Origin: Polytrichum commune
Taxonomy: Eukaryota; Streptophyta; Polytrichopsida; Polytrichales; Polytrichaceae
Length of the DNA stretch: 64,000 nt
Reading direction: 5' to 3'
Assembly: GCA_950295325.1 (NCBI GenBank)
Contig: OX485806.1
Coordinates: 44,387,169 to 44,451,168 of the forward strand
In this document: piece by piece, positions 51,601 to 62,940 of the stretch
How positions within the stretch are numbered: the stretch's first letter is position 1
Layout of the letters: every line of letters starts with the position of its first letter
Program-made: the position numbers and the translations under genes
Notes under the pieces: model-generated
Told to the model about the DNA's origin: nothing
The model's input: only the letters and a program-made list of their open reading frames with translations
Databases searched by the model: none

Positions 51601-54600
51601 TTTGAGTTCCAAAAGGCTTAGTTGTGGCTTTTTGATGGTTATGTAGTTATTAAGCTTAGGTTTGGAGTGGGAAGGTGCTGACTTGAGAGATCCATCCATT
51701 CAAAATTAACTTTGAGGTGTTTTGAGTTCCAAAAGGCTTAGTTTTGGCTTTTTGATGGTTATGTAGTTATTTGGCTTAGTTTTGGAGTGGAAAGGTGCTG
51801 ACTTGAGAGATCCATCCATTCTATGCTTACTTTGAGGTGTTTTGAGTTCCAAAAGGCTTAGTTGTGGCTTTTTGATGGTTATGTAGTTATTTGGCTTAGT
51901 TTTGGAGTGGGAAGGTGCTGACTTGAGAGATCCATCCATTCAAAACTAACTTTGAGGTGTTTTGAGTTCCAAAAGGCTTAGTTTTGGCTTTTTTATGGTT
52001 ATGTAGTTATTTGGCTTAGTTTTGGAGTGGAAAGGTGCTGACTTGAGAGATCCATCCATTCAAAACTAACTTTGAGGTGTTTTGAGTTCCAAAAGGCTTA
52101 GTTTTGGCTTTTTGATGGTTATGTAGTTATTTGGCTTAGTTTTGGAGTGGAAAGGTGCTGACTTGAGAGATACATCCATTCTATGCTTACTTTGAGGTGT
52201 CTTGAGTTCCAAAAGGCTTAGTTGTGGCTTTTTGATGGTTATGTAGTTATTAAGCTTAGTTTTGGAGTGGGAAGGTGCTGACTTGAGAGATCCATCCATT
52301 CAAAACTAACTTTGAGGTGTTTTGAGTTCCAAAAGGCTTAGTTGTGGCTTTTTGATGGTTATGTAGTTATTTGGCTTAGTTTTGGAGTGGAAAGGTGCTG
52401 ACTTGAGAGATCCATCCATTCAAAACTAACTTTGAGGTGTTTTGAGTTCCAAAAGGCTTAGTTTTGGCTTTTTGATGGTTATGTAGTTATTTGGCTTAGT
52501 TTTGGAGTGGAAAGGTGCTGACTTGAGAGATCCATCCATTCAAAACTAACTTTGAGGTGTTTTGAGTTCCAAAAGGCTTAGTTTTGGCTTTTTGATGGTT
52601 ATGTAGTTATTTGGCTTAGTTTTGGAGTGGAAAGGTGCTGACTTGAGAGATCCATCCATTCTATGCTTATTTTGAGGTGTTTTGAGTTCCAAAAGGCTTA
52701 GTTGTGGCTTTTTGATGGTTATGTAGTTATTAAGCTTAGTTTTGGAGTGGAAAGGTGCTGACTTGAGAGATCCATCCATTCAAAACTAACTTTGAGGTGT
52801 TTTGAGTTCCAAAAGGCTTAGTTTTGGCTTTTTGATGGTTATGTAGTTATTTGGCTTAGTTTTGGAGTGGAAAGGTGCTGACTTGAGAGATCCATCCATT
52901 CAAAACTAACTTTGAGGTGTTTTGAGTTCCAAAAGGTTTAGTTTTGGCTTTTTGATGGTTATGTAGTTATTTGGCTTAGTTTTGGAGTGGAAAGGTGCTG
53001 ACTTGAGAGATCCATCCATTCAAAACTAACTTTGAGGTGTTTTGAGTTCCAAAAGGCTTAGTTGTGGCTTTTTGATGGTTATGTAGTTATTTGGCTTAGT
53101 TTTGGAGTGGAAAGGTGCTGACTTGAGAGATCCATCCATTCAAAACTAACTTTGAGGTGTTTTGAGTTCCAAAAGGCTTAGTTTTGGCTTTTTGATGGTT
53201 ATGTAGTTATTTGGCTTAGTTTTGGAGTGGAAAGGTGCTGACTTGAGAGATCCATCCATTCAAAACTAACTTTGAGGTGTTTTGAGTTCCAAAAGGCTTA
53301 GTTTTGGCTTTTTGATGGTTATGTAGTTATTTGGCTTAGTTTTGGAGTGGAAAGGTGCTGACTTGAGAGATCCATCCATTCAAAACTAACTTTGAGGTGT
53401 TTTGAGTTCCAAAAGGCTTAGTTTTGGCTTTTTGATGGTTATGTAGTTATTTGGCTTAGTTTTGGAGTGGAAAGGTGCTGACTTGAGAGATCCATCCATT
53501 CAAAACTAACTTTGAGGTGTTTTGAGTTCCAAAAGGCTTAGTTGTGGCTTTTTGATGGTTATGTAGTTATTACGCTTAGTTTTGGAGTGGAAAGGTGCTG
53601 ACTTGAGAGATCCATCCATTCAAAACTAACTTTGAGGTGTTTTGAGTTCCAAAAGGCTTAGTTTTGGCTTTTTGATGGTTATGTAGTTATTTGGCTTAGT
53701 TTTGGAGTGGAAAGGTGCTGACTTGAGAGATCCATCCATTCAAAACTAACTTTGAGGTGTTTTGAGTTCCAAAAGGCTTAGTTGTGGCTTTTTGATGGTT
53801 ATGTAGTTATTAAGCTTAGTTTTGGAGTGGAAAGGTGCTGACTTGAGAGATCCATCCATTCTATGCTTACTTTGAGGTGTTTTGAGTTCCAAAAGGCTTA
53901 GTTTTGGCTTTTTGATGGTTATGTAGTTATTTGGCTTAGTTTTGGAGTGGAAAGGTGCTGACTTGAGAGATCCATCCATTCAAAACTAACTTTGAGGTGT
54001 TTTGAGTTCCAAAAGGCTTAGTTGTGGCTTTTTGATGGTTATGTAGTTATTTGGCTTAGTTTTGGAGTGGAAAGGTGCTGACTTGAGAAATCCATCCATT
54101 CAAAACTAACTTTGAGGTGTTTTGAGTTCCAAAAGGCTTAGTTTTGGCTTTTTGATGGTTATGTAGTTATTTGGCTTAGTTTTGGAGTGGAAAGGTGCTG
54201 ACTTGAGAGATCCATCCATTCTATGCTTACTTTGAGGTGTTTTGAGTTCCAAAAGGCTTAGTTTTGGCTTTTTGATGGTTATGTAGTTATTAAGCATAGT
54301 TTTGGAGTGGGAAGGTGCTGACTTGAGAGATCCATCCATTCAAAACTAACTTTGAGGTGTTTTGAGTTCCAAAAGGCTTAGTTTTGGCTTTTTGATGGTT
54401 ATGTAGTTATTTGGCTTAGTTTTGGAGTGGAAAGGTGTTGACTTGAGAGATCCATCCATTCAAAACTAACTTTGAGGTGTTTTGAGTTCCAAAAGGCTTA
54501 GTTGTGGCTTTTTGATGGTTATGTAGTTATTAAGCATAGTTTTGGAGTGGGAAGGTGCTGACTTGAGAGATCCATCCATTCAAAACTAACTTTGAGGTGT

Positions 54601-56040
54601 TTTGAGTTCCAAAAGGCTTAGTTGTGGCTTTTTGATGGTTATGTAGTTATTAAGCTTAGGTTTGGAGTGGGAAGGTGCTGACTTGAGAGATCCATCCATT
54701 CAAAACTAACTTTGAGGTGTTTTGAGTTCCAAAAGGCTTAGTTGTGGCTTTTTGATGGTTATGTAGTTATTAAGCATAGTTTTGGAGTGGGAAGGTGCTG
54801 ACTTGAGAGATCCATCCATTCAAAACTAACTTTGAGGTGTTTTGAGTTCCAAAAGGCTTAGTTTTGGCTTTTTGATGGTTATGTAGTTATTTGGCTTAGT
54901 TTTGGAGTGGAAAGGTGTTGACTTGAGAGATCCATCCATTCAAAACTAACTTTGAGGTGTTTTGAGTTCCAAAAGGCTTAGTTGTGGCTTTTTGATGGTT
55001 ATGTAGTTATTAAGCATAGTTTCGGAGTGGGAAGGTGCTGACTTGAGAGATCCATCCATTCAAAACTAACTTTGAGGTGTTTTGAGTTCCAAAAGGCTTA
55101 GTTGTGGCTTTTTGATGGTTATGTAGTTATTAAGCTTAGGTTTGGAGTGGGAAGGTGCTGACTTGAGAGATCCATCCATTCAAAATTAACTTTGAGGTGT
55201 TTTGAGTTCCAAAAGGCTTAGTTTTGGCTTTTTGATGGTTATGTAGTTATTTGGCTTAGTTTTGGAGTGGAAAGGTGCTGACTTGAGAGATCCATCCATT
55301 CTATGCTTACTTTGAGGTGTTTTGAGTTCCAAAAGGCTTAGTTGTGGCTTTTTGATGGTTATGTAGTTATTTGGCTTAGTTTTGGAGTGGAAAGGTGCTG
55401 ACTTGAGAGATCCATCCATTCTATGCTTACTTTGAGGTGTTTTGAGTTCCAAAAGGCTTAGTTGTGGCTTTTTGATGGTTATGTAGTTATTTGGCTTAGT
55501 TTTGGAGTGGGAAGGTGCTGACTTGAGAGATCCATCCATTCAAAACTAACTTTGAGGTGTTTTGAGTTCCAAAAGGCTTAGTTTTGGCTTTTTTATGGTT
55601 ATGTAGTTATTTGGCTTAGTTTTGGAGTGGAAAGGTGCTGACTTGAGAGATCCATCCATTCAAAACTAACTTTGAGGTGTTTTGAGTTCCAAAAGGCTTA
55701 GTTTTGGCTTTTTGATGGTTATGTAGTTATTTGGCTTAGTTTTGGAGTGGAAAGGTGCTGACTTGAGAGATACATCCATTCTATGCTTACTTTGAGGTGT
55801 CTTGAGTTCCAAAAGGCTTAGTTGTGGCTTTTTGATGGTTATGTAGTTATTAAGCTTAGTTTTGGAGTGGGAAGGTGCTGACTTGAGAGATCCATCCATT
55901 CAAAACTAACTTTGAGGTGTTTTGAGTTCCAAAAGGCTTAGTTGTGGCTTTTTGATGGTTATGTAGTTATTTGGCTTAGTTTTGGAGTGGAAAGGTGCTG
56001 ACTTGAGAGATCCATCCATTCAAAACTAACTTTGAGGTGT
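48601..56040 (+). repeat. Adjacent ~3.7-kb tandem blocks
   Basis: Block 48601-52320 is followed by block 52321-56040 with matching unit order. Shared rare markers are CTATGCTTATTTTGAGG (48941/52661), AAAGGTTTAG (49211/52931), TTACGCTTAG (50091/53571), TTTTTTATGG (51991/55591) and GAGGTGTCTTGAG (52196/55796). The offset is 3,720 bp at first, then 3,480 after the loss of two units, then 3,600 after the gain of one unit near 55321-55440. The right copy has thus been edited in whole-unit steps. Confidence 0.85.
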
Positions 56041-57240
56041 TTTGAGTTCCAAAAGGCTTAGTTGTGGCTTTTTGATGGTTATGTAGTTATTAAGCATAGT
56101 TTTGGAGTGGGAAGGTGCTGACTTGAGAGATCCATCCATTCAAAACTAACTTTGAGGTGTTTTGAGTTCCAAAAGGCTTAGTTTTGGCTTTTTGATGGTT
56201 ATGTAGTTATTTGGCTTAGTTTTGGAGTGGAAAGGTGTTGACTTGAGAGATCCATCCATTCAAAACTAACTTTGAGGTGTTTTGAGTTCCAAAAGGCTTA
56301 GTTGTGGCTTTTTGATGGTTATGTAGTTATTAAGCATAGTTTCGGAGTGGGAAGGTGCTGACTTGAGAGATCCATCCATTCAAAACTAACTTTGAGGTGT
56401 TTTGAGTTCCAAAAGGCTTAGTTGTGGCTTTTTGATGGTTATGTAGTTATTAAGCTTAGGTTTGGAGTGGGAAGGTGCTGACTTGAGAGATCCATCCATT
56501 CAAAACTAACTTTGAGGTGTTTTGAGTTCCAAAAGGCTTAGTTGTGGCTTTTTGATGGTTATGTAGTTATTTGGCTTAGTTTTGGAGTGGAAAGGTGTTG
56601 ACTTGAGAGATCCATCCATTCAAAACTAACTTTGAGGTGTTTTGAGTTCCAAAAGGCTTAGTTGTGGCTTTTTGATGGTTATGTAGTTATTAAGCTTAGG
56701 TTTGGAGTGGGAAGGTGCTGACTTGAGAGATCCATCCATTCAAAACTAACTTTGAGGTGTTTTGAGTTCCAAAAGGCTTAGTTGTGGCTTTTTGATGGTT
56801 ATGTAGTTATTAAGCATAGTTTCGGAGTGGGAAGGTGCTGACTTGAGAGATCCATCCATTCAAAACTAACTTTGAGGTGTTTTGAGTTCCAAAAGGCTTA
56901 GTTGTGGCTTTTTGATGGTTATGTAGTTATTAAGCTTAGGTTTGGAGTGGGAAGGTGCTGACTTGAGAGATCCATCCATTCAAAACTAACTTTGAGGTGT
57001 TTTGAGTTCCAAAAGGCTTAGTTGTGGCTTTTTGATGGTTATGTAGTTATTTGGCTTAGTTTTGGAGTGGAAAGGTGCTGACTTGAGAGATCCATCCATT
57101 CAAAACTAACTTTGAGGTGTTTTGAGTTCCAAAAGGCTTAGTTGTGGCTTTTTGATGGTTATGTAGTTATTAAGCTTAGGTTTGGAGTGGGAAGGTGCTG
57201 ACTTGAGAGATCCATCCATTCAAAACTAACTTTGAGGTGT

Positions 57241-57960
57241 TTTGAGTTCCAAAAGGCTTAGTTTTGGCTTTTTGATGGTTATGTAGTTATTTGGCTTAGT
57301 TTTGGAGTGGAAAGGTGCTGACTTGAGAGATCCATCCATTCAAAACTACCTTTGAGGTGTTTTGAGTTCCAAAAGGCTTAGTTTTGGCTTTTTGATGGTT
57401 ATGTAGTTATTTGGCTTAGTTTTGGAGTGGAAAGGTGTTGACTTGAGAGATCCATCCATTCAAAACTAACTTTGAGGTGTTTTGAGTTCCAAAAGGCTTA
57501 GTTGTGGCTTTTTGATGGTTATGTAGTTATTAAGCTTAGGTTCGGAGTGGGAAGGTGCTGACTTGAGAGATCCATCCATTCAAAACTAACTTTGAGGTGT
57601 TTTGAGTTCCAAAAGGCTTAGTTTTGGCTTTTTGATGGTTATGTAGTTATTTGGCTTAGTTTTGGAGTGGAAAGGTGCTGACTTGAGAGATCCATCCATT
57701 CAAAACTACCTTTGAGGTGTTTTGAGTTCCAAAAGGCTTAGTTTTGGCTTTTTGATGGTTATGTAGTTATTTGGCTTAGTTTTGGAGTGGAAAGGTGTTG
57801 ACTTGAGAGATCCATCCATTCAAAACTAACTTTGAGGTGTTTTGAGTTCCAAAAGGCTTAGTTGTGGCTTTTTGATGGTTATGTAGTTATTAAGCATAGT
57901 TTCGGAGTGGGAAGGTGCTGACTTGAGAGATCCATCCATTCAAAACTAACTTTGAGGTGT
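57241..57960 (+). repeat. 3-unit (360-bp) tandem duplication
   Basis: Units 57241-57600 match 57601-57960. Each begins with a unit containing the rare AACTACCTTTGAGG, followed by a GGTGTTGAC unit and then an AA-type unit with TTTCGG or TTCGG. The two third units differ as AAGCTTAGG versus AAGCATAG. Confidence 0.7.
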
Positions 57961-58803
57961 TTTGAGTTCCAAAAGGCTTAGTTTTGGTTTTTTGATGGTT
58001 ATGTAGTTATTAAGCTTCGTTTTGGAGTGGGAAGGTGCTGACTTGAGAGATCCATCCATTCAAAACTAACTTTGAGGTGTTTTGAGTTCCAAAAGGCTTA
58101 GTTGTGGCTTTTTGATGGTTATGTAGTTATTTGGCTTAGTTTTGGAGTGGAAAGGTGCTGACTTGAGAGATCCATCCATTCAAAACTAACTTTGAGGTGT
58201 TTTGAGTTCCAAAAGGCTTAGTTGTGGCTTTTTGATGGTTATGTAGTTATTTGGCTTAGTTTTGGAGTGGAAAGGTGCTGACTTGAGAGATCCATCCATT
58301 CAAAACTAACTTTGAGGTGTTTTGAGTTCCAAAAGGCTTAGTTGTGGCTTTTTGATGGTTATGTAGTTATTTGGCTTAGTTTTGGAGTGGAAAGGTGCTG
58401 ACTTGAGAGATCCATCCATTCTATGCTTACTTTGAGGTGTTTTGAGTTCCAAAAGGCTTAGTTGTGGCTTTTTGATGGTTATGTAGTTATTTGGCTTAGT
58501 TTTGGAGTGGAAAGGTGCTGACTTGAGAGATCCATCCATTCAAAATTAACTTTGAGGTGTTTTGAGTTCCAAAAGGCTTAGTTGTGGCTTTTTGATGGTT
58601 ATGTAGTTATTAAGCATAGTTTCGGAGTGGGAAGGTGCTGACTTGAGAGATCCATCCATTCAAAACTAACTTTGAGGTGTTTTGAGTTCCAAAAGGCTTA
58701 GTTTTGGTTTTTTGATGGTTATGTAGTTATTAAGCTTCGTTTTGGAGTGGGAAGGTGCTGACTTGAGAGATCCATCCATTCAAAACTAACTTTGAGGTGT
58801 TTT

Positions 58804-58885
58804 GAGTTCCAAAAGGCTTAGTTTTGGAGTGGAAAGGTGCTGACTTGAGAGATCCATCCATTCAAAACTAACTTTGAGGTGTTTT
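58804..58885 (+). repeat. Short 82-bp unit with a 38-bp internal deletion
   Basis: This is the only unit in the window that is clearly shorter than 120 bp. After CCAAAAGGCTTAGTTTTGG it jumps straight to AGTGGAAAGG, losing 38 bp. The monomer contains GGCTTAGTTTTGG twice (positions 12-24 and 50-62), exactly 38 bp apart, and one copy plus the intervening bases is missing. This is the expected product of slippage or recombination between the two internal copies. Confidence 0.9.
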
Positions 58886-60180
58886 GAGTTCCAAAAGGCT
58901 TAGTTTTGGTTTTTTGATGGTTATGTAGTTATTAAGCTTAGTTTTGGAGTGGAAAGGTGCTGACTTGAGAGATCCATCCATTCAAAACTAACTTTGAGGT
59001 GTTTTGAGTTCCAAAAGGCTTAGTTGTGGCTTTTTGATGGTTATGTAGTTATTTGGCTTAGTTTTGGAGTGGAAAGGTGCTGACTTGAGAGATCCATCCA
59101 TTCAAAATTAACTTTGAGGTGTTTTGAGTTCCAAAAGGCTTAGTTGTGGCTTTTTGATGGTTATGTAGTTATTAAGCATAGTTTCGGAGTGGGAAGGTGC
59201 TGACTTGAGAGATCCATCCATTCAAAACTAACTTTGAGGTGTTTTGAGTTCCAAAAAGCTTAGTTGTGGCTTTTTGATGGTTATGTAGTTATTAAGCATA
59301 GTTTTGGAGTGGGAAGGTGCTGACTTGAGAGATCCATCCATTCAAAACTAACTTTGAGGTGTTTTGAGTTCCAAAAGGCTTAGTTGTGGCTTTTTGATGG
59401 TTATGTAGTTATTTGGCTTAGTTTTGGAGTGGAAAGGTGCTGACTTGAGAGATCCATCCATTCAAAACTAACTTTGAGGTGTTTTGAGTTCCAAAAGGCT
59501 TAGTTGTGGCTTTTTGATGGTTATGTAGTTATTAAGCTTAGTTTTGGAGTGGAAAGGTGCTGACTTGAGAGATCCATCCATTCAAAACTAACTTTGAGGT
59601 GTTTTGAGTTCCAAAAGGCTTAGTTTTGGCTTTTTGATGGTTATGTAGTTATTTGGCTTTGTTTTGGAGTGGAAAGGTGCTGACTTGAAAGGTCCATCCA
59701 TTCAAAACTAACTTTGAGGTGTTTTGAGTTCCAAAAGGCTTAGTTGTGGCTTTTTGATGGTTATGTAGTTATTTGGCTTAGTTTTGGAGTGGAAAGGTGC
59801 TGACTTGAGAGATCCATCCATTCAAAACTAACTTTGAGGTGTTTTGAGTTCCAAAAGGCTTAGTTGTGGGTTTTTGATGGTTACGTAGTTATTAAGCTTA
59901 GTTTTGGAGTGGAAAGGTGCTGACTTGAGAGATCCATCCATTCAAAACTAACTTTGAGGTGTTTTGAGTTCCAAAAGGCTTAGTTGTGGCTTTTTGATGG
60001 TTATGTAGTTATTAAGCTTAGTTTTGGAGTGGAAAGGTGCTGACTTGAAAGGTCCATCCATTCAAAACTAACTTTGAGGTGTTTTGAGTTCCAAAAGGCT
60101 TAGTTGTGGCTTTTTGATGGTTATGTAGTTATTTGGCTTAGTTTTGGAGTGGAAAGGTGCTGACTTGAGAGATCCATCCA

Positions 60181-62940
60181 TTCAAAACTAACTTTGAGGT
60201 GTTTTGAGTTCCAAAAGGCTTAGTTTTGACTTTTTGATGGTTATGTAGTTATTTGGCTTAGTTTTGGAGTGGAAAGGTGCTGACTTGAGAAATACATCCA
60301 TTCTATGCTTACTTTGAGGTGTTTTGAGTTCCAAAAGGCTTAGTTGTGGCTTTTTGATGGTTATGTAGTTATTAAGCTTAGTTTTGGAGTGGGAAGGTGC
60401 TGACTTGAGAGATCCATCCATTCAAAACTAACTTTGAGGTGTTTTGAGTTCCAAAAGGCTTAGTTTTGGCTTTTTGATGGTTATGTAGTTATTTGGCTTA
60501 GTTTTGGAGTGGAAAGGTGCTGACTTGAGAAATACATCCATTCTATGCTTACTTTGAGGTGTTTTGAGTTCCAAAAGGCTTAGTTGTGGCTTTTTGATGG
60601 TTATGTAGTTATTAAGCTTCGTTTTGGAGTGGGAAGGTGCTGACTTGAGAGATCCATCCATTCAAAACTAACTTTGAGGTGTTTTGAGTTCCAAAAGGCT
60701 TAGTTGTGGCTTTTTGATGGTTATGTAGTTATTACGCTTAGTTTTGGAGTGGAAAGGTGCTGACTTGAGAGATCCATCCATTCAAAACTAACTTTGAGGT
60801 GTTTTGAGTTCCAAAAGGCTTAGTTTTGGCTTTTTGATGGTTATGTAGTTATTTGGCTTAGTTTTGGAGTGGAAAGGTGCTGACTTGAGAGATCCATCCA
60901 TTCAAAACTAACTTTGAGGTGTTTTGAGTTCCAAAAGGCTTAGTTGTGGCTTTTTGATGGTTATGTAGTTATTTGGCTTAGTTTTGGAGTGGAAAGGTGC
61001 TGACTTGAGAGATCCATCCATTCAAAACTAACTTTGAGGTGTTTTGAGTTCCAAAAGGCTTAGTTTTGGCTTTTTGATGGTTATGTAGTTATTTGGCTTA
61101 GTTTTGGAGTGGAAAGGTGCTGACTTGAGAGATCCATCCATTCAAAACTAACTTTGAGGTGTTTTGAGTTCCAAAAGGCTTAGTTGTGGCTTTTTGATGG
61201 TTATGTAGTTATTTGGCTTAGTTTTGGAGTGGAAAGGTGCTGACTTGAAAGATCCATCCATTCTATGCTTAGTTTGAGGTGTTTTGAGTTCCAAAAGGCT
61301 TAGTTGTGGCTTTTTGATGGTTATGTAGTTATTAAGCTTAGTTTTGGAGTGGGAAGGTGCTGACTTGAGAGATCCATCCATTCAAAACTAACTTTGAGGT
61401 GTTTTGAGTTCCAAAAGGCTTAGTTGTGGCTTTTTGATGGTTATGTAGTTATTACGCTTAGTTTTGGAGTGGAAAGGTGCTGACTTGAGAGATCCATCCA
61501 TTCAAAACTAACTTTGAGGTGTTTTGAGTTCCAAAAGGCTTAGTTGTGGCTTTTTGATGGTTATGTAGTTATTTGGCTTAGTTTTGGAGTGGAAAGGTGC
61601 TGATTTGAGAGATCCATCCATTCAAAACTAACTTTGAGGTGTTTTGAGTTCCAAAAGGCTTAGTTTTGACTTTTTGATGGTTATGTAGTTATTTGGCTTA
61701 GTTTTGGAGTGGAAAGGTGCTGACTTGAGAAATACATCCATTCTATGCTTACTTTGAGGTGTTTTGAGTTCCAAAAGGCTTAGTTGTGGCTTTTTGATGG
61801 TTATGTAGTTATTAAGCTTAGTTTTGGAGTGGGAAGGTGCTGACTTGAGAGATCCATCCATTCAAAACTAACTTTGAGGTGTTTTGAGTTCCAAAAGGCT
61901 TAGTTTTGGCTTTTTGATGGTTATGTAGTTATTTGGCTTAGTTTTGGAGTGGAAAGGTGCTGACTTGAGAAATACATCCATTCTATGCTTACTTTGAGGT
62001 GTTTTGAGTTCCAAAAGGCTTAGTTGTGGCTTTTTGATGGTTATGTAGTTATTAAGCTTAGTTTTGGAGTGGGAAGGTGCTGACTTGAGAGATCCATCCA
62101 TTCAAAACTAACTTTGAGGTGTTTTGAGTTCCAAAAGGCTTAGTTGTGGCTTTTTGATGGTTATGTAGTTATTACGCTTAGTTTTGGAGTGGAAAGGTGC
62201 TGACTTGAGAGATCCATCCATTCAAAACTAACTTTGAGGTGTTTTGAGTTCCAAAAGGCTTAGTTTTGGCTTTTTGATGGTTATGTAGTTATTTGGCTTA
62301 GTTTTGGAGTGGAAAGGTGCTGACTTGAGAGATCCATCCATTCAAAACTAACTTTGAGGTGTTTTGAGTTCCAAAAGGCTTAGTTGTGGCTTTTTGATGG
62401 TTATGTAGTTATTTGGCTTAGTTTTGGAGTGGAAAGGTGCTGACTTGAGAGATCCATCCATTCAAAACTAACTTTGAGGTGTTTTGAGTTCCAAAAGGCT
62501 TAGTTTTGGCTTTTTGATGGTTATGTAGTTATTTGGCTTAGTTTTGGAGTGGAAAGGTGCTGACTTGAGAGATCCATCCATTCAAAACTAACTTTGAGGT
62601 GTTTTGAGTTCCAAAAGGCTTAGTTGTGGCTTTTTGATGGTTATGTAGTTATTTGGCTTAGTTTTGGAGTGGAAAGGTGCTGACTTGAAAGATCCATCCA
62701 TTCTATGCTTAGTTTGAGGTGTTTTGAGTTCCAAAAGGCTTAGTTGTGGCTTTTTGATGGTTATGTAGTTATTAAGCTTAGTTTTGGAGTGGGAAGGTGC
62801 TGACTTGAGAGATCCATCCATTCAAAACTAACTTTGAGGTGTTTTGAGTTCCAAAAGGCTTAGTTGTGGCTTTTTGATGGTTATGTAGTTATTACGCTTA
62901 GTTTTGGAGTGGAAAGGTGCTGACTTGAGAGATCCATCCA
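60181..62940 (+). repeat. ~12-unit (1,440-bp) tandem higher-order repeat
   Basis: Units 60181-61500 match 61621-62940 at a 1,440-bp offset. Shared markers are TTTTGACTTTTTG (60225/61665), GAGAAATACATCC in two units of each block, TTACGCTTAG (60721/62161 and 61441/62881) and CTATGCTTAGTTTGAGG (61264/62704). The last marker also recurs at 63064 and 63424 with 360-bp spacing, a smaller amplification at the right edge of the window. Confidence 0.8.
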
